Shown here: one piece after another, positions 29,723 through 40,960 of the stretch
Position numbering within the stretch: position 1 is the stretch's first letter
Layout of the letters: each line of letters begins with the position of its first letter
NCBI RefSeq assembly: GCF_002154335.2
Contig: NZ_MTPX02000014.1
Location: 1 to 64,000 of the forward strand
DNA: 64,000 nt
Direction: 5' to 3'
Source of the DNA: Actinomyces ruminis
GTDB lineage: Bacteria > Actinomycetota > Actinomycetes > Actinomycetales > Actinomycetaceae
Notes under the pieces: model-generated
What the model was told of the DNA's origin: nothing
Databases searched by the model: none
Seen by the model: only the letters and a program-made list of their open reading frames with translations
Translations under genes and position numbers: made by a program

Positions 29723-29773
29723 GAAGAACGTTCTACAAACACGTAGTGAACTACGTTTTGAGGAGGCTGTCAA
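29723..29773 (-). promoter_or_regulatory. Permease B promoter with LacI-type operator and ACGTAGT palindrome
   Basis: On the minus strand TTGACA (29773-29768), 17 bases and TTCACT (29750-29745) form the promoter. GTAGAACGTTCTTC (29736-29723) is the nearly perfect LacI-type palindrome just downstream. ACGTAGT-GA-ACTACGT (29741-29756) overlaps the -10 box and is a second perfect inverted repeat, probably the site of the divergent TetR protein. Confidence 0.65.
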
Positions 29774-29776
29774 GGG

Positions 29777-29829
29777 TTGACGGCGTCCAGTTTCCACTCT
29801 AAAACTGTAGAACAACCACGTTTTGGAGG
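29777..29829 (+). promoter_or_regulatory. tetR promoter, operator-like copy and ribosome binding site
   Basis: TTGACG (29777-29782), a 17-base spacer and TAAAAC (29800-29805) face the TetR gene. The stretch from 29802 to 29825 resembles the 29737-29760 palindrome region, each ending ACGTTTTG. GGAGG (29825-29829) is five bases before the ATG. The arrangement suggests TetR autoregulation. Confidence 0.5.
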
Positions 29830-29834
29830 TTCTC

Positions 29835-30605
29835 ATGCCACTCAGCAGCAGCTGGGCCCATCAACAGACCAACTCTCAGGCCGCCCACACAGGCAAGAGC
29901 AGTTCCTCAGCAGGCTCCCGGAGCAGCCGCGGAAGCAACGCCGCCAGCATTCGCGGTCCCTATGCCAAGACGGCGGGAAAGAAGCGGACGATCGCGCAGG
30001 CGGCCTTCGAGATCATTGTGGAGGTCGGACACGAGAACCTCACGAACGCCGCCGTAGCAGAGCGCACCGGGCTGACCGAGCGCACGCTCACATACCACTT
30101 CCCCACCCGCGACCACCTCCTCATCGCCGCCCACGAGTATTTCGACAGCAAGGTCGCAACCCGCATCACGCCCAGCGAGAAGTTGCTTTGGTCCGCCGAC
30201 GACCAGATGACTTCCACACAGCAGCTCGAGGCGATCGTCCGTACCCTGCTACGTAGTACGGCCACAAGTCTCGGCTATCTGCGCCTGCACGTGTACCTCA
30301 TCGGCCGTTCTCAAGACCCTGCTAGCGTGGCGAACGAATACTTCCACCGACACTACGAGGTCACCCTGGAAGGACTCGGACGCATCATGCTTCAACTCCA
30401 GGCCAGCGAATTGGCCCGCGCCGACCGCGACCCGTTGGACCTGGCCCGGCAGTTCCTCGCCTCCTGGGAGGGACTGCAACAACAATGGGTAGTACTGGAA
30501 GACTTCGACCTGGAGGAGGCAATGCTGCGCGCCTTCCTCGACGTAACCGGCCACGACCTCCAACGCACCCGCACCGCCGTCGAGGAGGTGCTTCACACCC
30601 TCTGA
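29835..30605 (+). CDS. TetR-family regulator divergent from permease B
   Basis: A 256-residue protein with a Ser/Gly-rich N-terminus. The TetR helix-turn-helix is near residues 43-95 (RGPYAKTAGKKRTIAQAAFEI, then TNAAVAERTGLTERTLTYHFPTRDHLL) and a helical ligand domain follows. ATG 29835 is chosen because GGAGG is five bases upstream. It faces permease B and is a clear paralogue of the regulator at 50492, which faces permease C. Both belong to a repeated permease-TetR module. I infer that it represses the MFS/hydrolase operon until a sugar ligand binds. Confidence 0.82.
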   Translation: MPLSSSWAHQQTNSQAAHTGKSSSSAGSRSSRGSNAASIRGPYAKTAGKKRTIAQAAFEIIVEVGHENLTNAAVAERTGLTERTLTYHFPTRDHLLIAAHEYFDSKVATRITPSEKLLWSADDQMTSTQQLEAIVRTLLRSTATSLGYLRLHVYLIGRSQDPASVANEYFHRHYEVTLEGLGRIMLQLQASELARADRDPLDLARQFLASWEGLQQQWVVLEDFDLEEAMLRAFLDVTGHDLQRTRTAVEEVLHTL

Positions 30606-30633
30606 CGCACGGACGGCACCGGTGCCCGCGTCA
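30603..30633 (+). terminator. Hairpin at the end of the TetR gene
   Basis: TGACGC (30603-30608) pairs with GCGTCA (30628-30633), and inside it GGCACCGGTGCC (30615-30626) is a perfect palindrome. The hairpin starts at the stop codon. No T tract follows, so this is a terminator candidate only. Confidence 0.35.
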
Positions 30634-30794
30634 AGCGCGATCCGCCGCCGCAATCACGCGCGGGACAATGCACACGAGATGACGCTCGGTGCCGCAACTC
30701 CCCGCACCCAAGCCCGAGTTCTACTGGTCGTCTATCAATGATAGGCCGCTACCAGACCGCTGTTGCCCCCAGGAGGCCGGGGACGCGTAACGGT

Positions 30795-30828
30795 GGGGAG
30801 TCACCCGGCGACAACCGGATGACTCCCC
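30795..30828 (-). terminator. Strong hairpin downstream of the small peptide ORF
   Basis: GGGGAGTCA-C-CCGG (30795-30808) and CCGG-A-TGACTCCCC (30815-30828) form a 13-bp stem with one mismatch and a six-base loop. It begins 12 bases after the stop of the 30841-30924 ORF. That position fits a terminator, or a stabilising 3' end of a small RNA, although no T tract is present. Confidence 0.5.
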
Positions 30829-30840
30829 GAGGCAGACGGC

Positions 30841-30924
30841 TCAGCCGAACCACCTGCCGAGGGCGTCAACAAGGACACCAACGGCCCGGACCAGGCGAGC
30901 GATTGCGGTAATGACTTCGCTCAT
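30841..30924 (-). CDS. Putative 27-residue amphipathic small peptide
   Basis: ATG 30924 opens a frame of 27 codons ending at TGA 30841. The peptide starts MSEVITAIARLVRAVG and ends DALGRWFG. Val/Ile/Leu occur every three to four residues, interrupted by Arg/Asp, with a Trp-Phe near the end, which gives an amphipathic helix. A strong hairpin follows immediately. The ribosome binding site is weak (AGGGAA about 15 bases upstream), so expression is uncertain. Candidate roles by shape alone are a membrane-active toxin, leaderless bacteriocin or modulin-like peptide, or a leader. I do not recognise a family. It could also be chance within the decay zone. Confidence 0.3.
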   Translation of the reverse strand: MSEVITAIARLVRAVGVLVDALGRWFG

Positions 30925-31106
30925 CTGCCGGCCCGTTTCCCTGCTCTGCTGGACCTTGACGTGTCGACCCTTCGGCTTGGACGCGGGCCCCTCCTCCCTG
31001 GCCTCCTTCTTCCCCGGTCATCAGGACGGCGTTGTTCCGGGAGAAGGTATCGGAGAAGGCGATTCCAGGATCGCCGCATGCGCCGATACCTTGGACGGGG
31101 TACCAC

Positions 31107-31256
31107 GGCCAACCAGGAGCGGCCGGAGCACCATCTCTACCTTGCCGCTCGCACCCGTGATGGCCTACTCGATCGTCGTGTTCCAAGTGTCAACCACGTC
31201 AATCACCGCAGCAGGTCCCTGCGGAACCCTCGCGGTGGTCCGGTACGGCTGGCTCC
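31107..31256 (-). pseudogene. Remnant of a DUF5060/DUF4038 glycosidase gene (3' end)
   Basis: The minus strand reads YRTTARVPQG...AAVIDVVDTWNTTIE, stop, then AITGASGKVE. This matches the C-terminus of the intact gene at 1046-2860 (YRTTVTVPEGRSAAIDVID TWNMTVEQVVTGASGRVE). The nucleotide match covers roughly 1068-1225 of the intact gene. An in-frame TAG and at least one indel inactivate it, and the rest of the gene is gone. It marks a lost paralogue. The flanking stretches 30634-30794 and 30925-31106 hold nothing else that I recognise. Confidence 0.7.
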
Positions 31257-31357
31257 CGTCGCCCACAGAGCATAGTCGGAACATGCATACACGACCGCCT
31301 GTAGAGAACTCGCCGCGGACACATGCGTAATTCCGCGGGCAGCCCAAAGATCAGTTC

Positions 31358-32389
31358 ATGGACACTATTCCCGCACCGCCGTCGTTGCCGACTATCGAGT
31401 TCACCTACGCTAGGCGCCCCAGCAGAGCCCAGGCCGGCGACGCCCGCGTACAGATAGCCCCCGGCGTCGCCTTGCTCCCGATTCCCGGGTAGGCGGTGTG
31501 GACGCAGCAGCGCGAGGTCGGCCTAGCCCGCTGCGTCGCCGCCGTTCACTCGGCCAGATCCGCGGTAGTACTCACCCATGAGGCAGCCGCGCTGGTACAC
31601 GTCCTGTGGCTGCGCCGCGGCGAGACCGATATTCGTATCGCGGTGCCCACGAACCCCAAGCGCGCACGGCAGCCCTTGGTGCCCGTCGGCTTTGTGGATG
31701 GGATTCTCCCGCACCTATCCGGAGCGGGTCGAGCCGTAAGCCTGCAGCGCCGTCGTTCCCGGCTGCGTGCCGAAGATGTGGAGGTGATCAACGGGCTACC
31801 AGTCACGACCCTGCTGAGAACAGCGGTCGACTGCGCCTTCGACCTCCCGGTGCGAGAGTCGATCACGATCGTCGATTCAGCCGTGTGGACGCTATGCCGT
31901 CCCGACCGCATCAACCCGCAGCAGGCGAGGGCGCGGTGGAATCGTCTTCGTCCCCAGTTGCTGGCGGTTGAGGCCGAAGGGTCACGGCGGGGCGCGGTGC
32001 GCGCCCGTGCCGTCGTCGCCATGGCGAGCCCCTTCTCGGAGTCTCCCGGCGAAAGACTGACACGGCGGCTGATCGTGGCACTCGGATTGCCGTCACCGGA
32101 TCTGCAGTACGAAATCATGCTCGACGCCGGCAGCCAGCGCTTCCTCGATCTCGCCTGGCCGGATCTGCGGTTGGCGATCGAGTTCGACGGCCGCAGCAAG
32201 TACGGCGTCAACGACGACATCTGGTAGGAGAAGCTCCACCAAGACGCCATCGGCGCCATAGGCCGGTCGTTTATGCGGGTGACCTATGCGGATCTCAATG
32301 ACGAGGGGCGGTTGGCGTCGAGAATCATGGAGCGCATGCCACCGGAGGTGACGCTGCATGCCCGCCGTGTTCCCGGTCTGTGGGAGTAG
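31358..32389 (+). pseudogene. DUF559-domain (AbiEi/Vsr-like endonuclease fold) protein, two nonsense mutations
   Basis: A continuous frame of 343 codons runs from ATG 31358 (MDTIPAPPSLPTIEFTYARR) to TAG 32387-32389. It is interrupted by TAG at 31490-31492 and 32225-32227. The C-terminal part has the DUF559 pattern (FLDLAWPDLRLAIEFDGRSKYG, stop, EKLHQDAIGAIGRSFMRVTYADL). The N-terminal part resembles the AbiEi-like regulators that are fused to DUF559 in actinobacteria. Function in living relatives is unclear; an endonuclease-like or DNA-binding role is inferred from the fold. The lesions are substitutions without frame change, unlike the single-base losses elsewhere, so this looks like true decay. 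Confidence 0.7.
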
Positions 32390-32435
32390 TACGGATCGAT
32401 TCGCAAGCGTCGGCCTATACGCCGAGCAGCACGCG

Positions 32436-32466
32436 GGACGTTCTCGATCCGCCAAGGACGTTCTCG
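32436..32466 (+). repeat. Two GGACGTTCTCG direct repeats upstream of GH78 B
   Basis: GGACGTTCTCG occurs at 32436-32446 and again at 32456-32466, 20 bases apart (about two helical turns). The repeats lie 190 bp before the GH78 B start, in the 265-bp stretch 32390-32654 that has no other recognisable gene. They share ACGTTCT with the LacI-type operators but are not palindromic. They may be an activator site or chance. Confidence 0.3.
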
Positions 32467-32654
32467 GCCCGGCAAGGTTGGCTCAAGACCACCGGGCGTT
32501 GTCGGCGCACTCTGTGCTTTCCAACACCAGCACATCGGGCTGTTGCCCGTCAGAAAGTCGGCGTCCCACCAGCCCGTTGACTCCGACCACCGCGACAATT
32601 AACCTTTGAGTCGTTTCAACGCCCGCCCCTCGTCACCGCAGACGGAGCTCCGCC

Positions 32655-35596
32655 ATGTCAACGCAGACAACGCAGACCCCCTCCTCACCGCAACACCCCG
32701 CTACTTCTCCGCATGGCCCGCTCCCCGAAGTATCAACGCTCCAACCCGGCGACGCACTCCCCCACGCCCGTCCCGCCATCCCCGCGCCGACCCTGGCCGC
32801 CGCCGACCTACCCGACCCCGTCGCGACCTGGCCGCCCCCGTCCACCTGAAGTTCGAGCAGTACCTGCCCGGCGACGTCCTGGGCGGCGCCTCCCCCACGC
32901 CCCGCCTGTCCTGGGAGATCGCCGCCGCCCCCGCCGGCTGGTCCCCCACCGCCGCCGAACTGGAGCTGACCCGCACCGACGCCGCCGGCAGCCCGCTTAA
33001 CAGCCCGCAAACGCTGCCCCTGCTCACCGCCGACGGTGTCCTGGCCGACTGGCCCGCCGCCCCGCTCGCCTCCCGCGAGCGCGTCGAGGTGCGCGTGCGC
33101 GTGACCGGCAGCGTCACCGTAGCCGCCTCCGCCACCGCCCCGGCCGCTGCGGTCCCCGCCACCACCGACTGGTCCGCCCCGATCGTCTACGAGGCCGGCC
33201 TGCTCGACTCCTCCGACTGGAAGGCCCTCCCCGTCGGCCCCGCCTGGCCGGAGAACCCCGAAAGCGACCGCCGTCCACCGCGGGTGCGCCACGAGTTCAC
33301 GGTCGACCGCCCGGTGGTGGCCGCCCGCGCCTACGTCAGCGCCCACGGCCTGATCCGCGCCGAGCTAGACGGGGGACGCATTGGCGCCGATGAGCTGGTG
33401 CCCGGTTGGACGGTGTACGGGCAGCGGCTGGTCGCCCGCACCTACGACGTCACCGCCGCACTACTGGGCTCCTCCCCCGCCGGCGACGGCATCGGCCCGC
33501 ACGCCCTGGGCGCCCAGTTGGCCGACGGCTGGTACCGCGGCCACATCGGCTTCGAAGGCGGCTACCGCAACCTGTACGGCAACGACATCGCCGCCATCAT
33601 CCAGCTCGAGCTCACTCACGCCGACGGCACCCGCACCACCATCGCCACCGGCCCTAACTGGCGGGCGGGCGCCGGGGAGATCCTGTTCACCGGCCTGTAC
33701 GAGGGCGAGACCGTCGACGCGCGCCTGATCACCCCAGGCTGGTCCTCCCCCGGATTCGACGCCGCCGACTGGTCGCCGGTGGCGGTGGGCGCCTCGGACG
33801 CCGAGCGCCTGATCATGCCGCTCGACGCCCCCGTACGCACCCAGGAGACGCTGCTGCCGGTGGCGGTGACGGTGCAGGAGCGGCAGGGAATGTCCATAGG
33901 GGAGGCGGAGATTGAGATCGCCCCGGAGCGGGCGCTCATCGACTTCGGGCAGAACCTCTCCGGCCGCCTGCGGCTGCGCGTGGCCGGCCCGGCCGGCACC
34001 ACCATCACCCTGCGTCACGCCGAGGTGCTGGAGGACGGCCGGCTGGGCACGCGCCCGCTGCGCGGCGCCGCCGCCACGGACCGCTACACCCTTGCCGGCG
34101 ACGGCGTGGAGGAGTGGGAGCCCGCCTTCACCATCCACGGTTTCCGCTACGCCGACGTGGCCGGCTGGCCGGGTGGGGCGGAGGCCGCCAAACGGGACAT
34201 TGAGGCCGGGGCGCTCACCGCCGTCGTCGTGCACTCCGAGATGGAGCGGCTGGGCGCATTCAACTGCTCGGATGCGCGCGTGAACCGCCTGCACGAGAAC
34301 TCGCGGTGGTCCATGCGGGACAACTTCGTCGCTCTGCCCACCGACTGCCCGCAGCGCGACGAGCGCCTGGGCTGGACCGGCGACATCCAGGCCTTCGCCC
34401 CCACCGCCGCCTTCCATTACGGCTGTACCGGGCTGTTGTCATCCTGGTTGGCGGACCTGGCCCTGGAGCAGGCCGCGCACGGCACCGTGCCCTGGTACGT
34501 GCCCGTGATCCCGGGCGGACTCTGGACCCCGCCGCGGCCGGCCGCCGTGTGGGGCGACGCCGCGACCGTGGTGCCGTGGGAACTGTTCCGTGCCACCGGC
34601 GACCGGGGGCTGCTGGCGCAGCAGTACGACTCCGCCAAGGCGTGGGTGGACCTGGTGGACTCCCTGTCCGCCGCCGACCACGTGTGGGATTCCGGCATGC
34701 AGCTGGGCGACTGGCTGGACCCGTCCGCGCCGCCAGACAACCCCATGCAGGCTATGACCGACCCGTACCTGGTGGCCACCGCCTTCTTCGCCCAGTCGGC
34801 CCGGATCGTGGCCCGTTGGGCGGCCGTGCTGGGCGAGGACGACGACGCCGCCCGCTACGCCGCCCTGGCGGATGCGATCGGGGAGGGCTTCCGGGCCCGC
34901 TTCACCGACGGCGCCGGGCGCATGACCTCCGACACCCAGACCGCCTACTCCCTGGCGATCACCTTCGACCTGACCGGCTCCGAGCAGGCCCGCGAGTTCG
35001 CCGGGAACCGGCTGGCGGAGCTGGTGGAGGCCTCCGGCGGACACGTGTCCACCGGTTTCGCGGGCACGCCCGTGCTCGCCGGGGCCCTCAGCGCCACGGG
35101 TCACACCGACGCTGCCTACCGGCTGCTGCTGACGACGACGTGCCCGAGCTGGCTGTACACGGTCACCATGGGGGCGACCACCACCTGGGAGCGCTGGGAT
35201 TCCATGCTGCCGGACGGCTCCATCAACCCCGGCGACATGACCAGCTTCAACCACTACGCCCTGGGGGCGGTGGCGGCCTGGCTGGAGCGCAGCGTCGCGG
35301 GCCTGGCACCCGCAGAGCCCGGCTACCGGGTGATCGAGGTGGCGCCGACGCCGGGCGGGGGCCTGACCCACGCCGAGGCCGTGCACCGCACCCCCTACGG
35401 CTGGGCCGCAGTGGTCTGGCGGCTGGTGGACGAGGCCGGCCGGGAGGTGTCAGCGCAGGCGGCAGCGGCCGGGCAGGGCCGGCTGGAGCTCGACGTCGTC
35501 GTCCCGGTCGGGGCGAAGGCACGCGTCACGCTGCCGGGCCGGGAGCGCGAGGAGCCCATCGAGTTGCCCCACGGCCGTCATCACCTGGTGGCCTAA
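32655..35596 (+). CDS. GH78 alpha-L-rhamnosidase B (one frame break)
   Basis: About 980 residues after one lost base near 32834. The N-terminus is a Pro/Thr-rich tail of some 60 residues. Beta domains follow (LPGDVLGGASPTPRLSWEIA, LADGWYRGHIGFEGG), then the (alpha/alpha)6 barrel with the acid segment DCPQRDERLGWTGD and the base segment TTWERWDSM. No signal peptide is seen. I chose ATG 32655, with GGAG 8 bases upstream. It is the first gene of a plus-strand operon with a permease and two esterases. Sequence past the break is free of further frame errors. It resembles GH78 A more than GH78 D. Confidence 0.85.
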
Positions 35597-35685
35597 TGCT
35601 GTATCTGGCCCGTATCAGCAACCAAGCAACCGCAGATTACCCATGACATAAGCCATTAACCATCAAGAGAAACAGAGGAGTTCCC

Positions 35686-38813
<3,128 letters not shown>

Positions 38814-38817
<4 letters not shown>

Positions 38818-40740
38818 CCGATACCCACGCGGCCGCCGAGCGGCCGGACCAGACCCCGAAGCGCAGGCACCGTCGTCGGGCGGACAACCGGCCAACGCGG
38901 CCGCAACCGCCGTCCCGGCCTCCGTACGCGCCGCCCTGAAGCTGCCCGCAGCGGGCGGGCCCGCCGCCCGCGCCATCCGGGAGATCCTGGAGCTCCCCAT
39001 GCCGGACGGAACCGTGCTGCGCGCAGACGTCGTGCGCCCCGACGACGCCGCCGCCCACCCGGTGCTGCTGACCCGCTGCCCCTACTTCGGGGCCTGGCGG
39101 CCCATGGTTGCCGAGACCTGTGGGGCGGACCCGACCGCGCCCGGACTCATGGCAGGCGTGCTGGGCATGCAGGCGGGTCTGAGTCTGGACCGAGCCATCG
39201 CCGCGGGCTTCGCCGTGGTCGCCCAGGCGTGCCGCGGCACGGACATCTCCGACGGCGACTTCCGCTTCTACTTCGACGAGGCCGCCGACGGCACCTCCAC
39301 GCTGGCGGCGCTGGCAGCCCTGCCCTGGTGCGACGGGCGCGTGCTCACCTTCGGCAACTCCTACCTGACCACCACCCAGTTCACCGCCGCCCTGGCCAGC
39401 ACCGAGCACCTGACCGCCATGACCGCCTGGGTGTCCCCCTCCACCTATGACGAGGACCTGGCCATGCGCGGCGGCGTGCTGCTGGAGGGGCCCTCGTACG
39501 AGTGGGCACGCCAGCAGGTGCGCACCGGACTGTGGCGCGACGGCCGCGCGGACGCCCCACAGGAGGCGCTGCCCGAGCCGGTGGAGGACTTCACCCCCTA
39601 CCTGGAGCGGGTGGGTATCGCACAGGCGGCACGCGACCTCGCGGCCGCGCACCCGGCCGGCGCCCACGTGGTCGACTGGGTGAACCACCCGCTGCACGAC
39701 GCCTACTGGGAATCCGTCGCCTATCCGGCGGACGAGCTGGCGGCGCTGGCGGTGCCGACGCTGCACGTGTCCGGCTGGTACGACCTGTTCCAGGGCGGCA
39801 CCCTGCGCAATTACACGGCCATGGCCGCTGGCGCCGCCGCACGGGGCCGGCCCGGGGACGTGCGCCTGGTGATCGGCCCGTGGACCCACCTGACCTTCGA
39901 CGGGCACCTGGCCGGTCGTGACTTCCCCGGCGGTGGCGTCGACGACGTCGGCCTGGGCGAGTTGAGCCTGGACTTCTGGCAGGCGGCACTCGGGGACGCA
40001 CAGGCGGCGGCCCGGCTGCCGCGCGATCCGGTGCGCGTGTACGTCATGGGCGCGGACCGCTGGATCGACCTGCCCGCATGGCCCGCCCCCGACGCCGTCG
40101 AGGAGACCTGGCGCCTGGACGCCGACGGCGTACTGCGCGCACCCGGCGACGAGGACGACGCGCAGGGATTCACCGCCTGGGTGCACGACCCCGCCGAGCC
40201 GGTGCCCACCGCGGGCGGCCAGATGCTCATGGGGCCGCCGGAGAACGCCGGCCCGCACGATCAGCGCGATATCGAGGCGCGTGGGGACGTAGCCGTCTTC
40301 TCCAGCGCACCGCTGACCGAGCCGGTCACGCTCCTAGGCCCGGTGCGGCTGCGCGCCTGGGTGGAGGCCGACGCCGCCGACGCCACCTGCACGCCGCCCT
40401 GACCGATGTGGCCCCCGACGGCACCTCCACCCTGCTGACCGACGGGGTACTGCGGCTCAGCGCCCGCAACGGTCTGGATAGACGCGTTCCGCTCACGCCG
40501 GGCGAGCCGGTGGAGGTGGAGGTGGACATGTGGGCCACCGGGGTGCACCTGCCTGTCGGGCACCGCCTGCGCCTGGACCTGGCCGGCTCCAACTGGCCGC
40601 GCTACGGCGTGGCCGACCCGGCCGATGGCGCCCCGGTGACCATGCGGGTGCTGCATGACGCCGCCCACCCCAGCGCGGTGGTGGTCTCCACCGTCGACCT
40701 GGATGCCTACCCCGCCGCTCCCCCTCACCGAGGTCGGTAG
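38814..40740 (+). CDS. CocE/NonD-family hydrolase (two frame breaks)
   Basis: About 642 residues when single-base losses near 38855 and 40385 are restored. The alpha/beta-hydrolase core has [22 protein letters not shown], the CocE-type nucleophile segment [12 protein letters not shown] and the conserved [17 protein letters not shown]. The jelly-roll C-terminal domain typical of X-Pro dipeptidyl peptidase and cocaine esterase relatives follows ([26 protein letters not shown]). Activity is an acyl or aryl ester hydrolase, possibly a peptidase, and the substrate is unknown. ATG 38814 has GGAG upstream and overlaps the carboxylesterase stop. The last few codons and the stop are supplied by the repeat at 40726-40785. 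Confidence 0.82.
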
Positions 40741-40785
40741 TTTTAACCGCCGAGGTCGGTAGAACTTACGTGCCGAGATCGGTAG
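40726..40785 (+). repeat. Three tandem CCGAGGTCGGTAG repeats
   Basis: CCGAGGTCGGTAG-type units end at 40740, 40762 and 40785, 22-23 bases apart; the third is CCGAGATCGGTAG. Each contains a small palindrome (CCGA-N2-TCGG). The first supplies the CocE-like stop codon. A partial unit, CACCGAGGTCGG preceded by CTCCCCCT, also lies after GH20 at 25874-25885. It looks like a dispersed repeat at 3' gene ends. The rest of 40786-40918 holds nothing recognisable. Confidence 0.55.
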
Positions 40786-40918
40786 GAGTGGTTGGGGCCG
40801 GGCGGGTTACGTCAAATTCCGCGGGGGAAGGCATTGGCCTGATAGGACGCTGCCGGCGGGCAGGCGACCAGTAACCCACGGTCGGGAAGGCCGGCGTATA
40901 CATATCTGTCGCGAAGGG

Positions 40919-40949
40919 CGGCACAGCCGTCTGCAGGGCAGCTGTGCCG
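40919..40949 (-). terminator. Hairpin after GH78 C
   Basis: CGGCACAGC (40919-40927) pairs perfectly with GCTGTGCCG (40941-40949) around a 13-base loop. It begins 12 bases past the GH78 C stop and sits between two convergent genes, so it may terminate transcription of either. Confidence 0.5.
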
Positions 40950-40960
40950 ATGCGGTAGAG

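Noticed and set aside
32284-32598. 104-residue minus-strand frame upstream of GH78 B
   Set aside because: No family motifs and no ribosome binding site; it overlaps the DUF559 pseudogene tail and the GGACGTTCTCG repeats.
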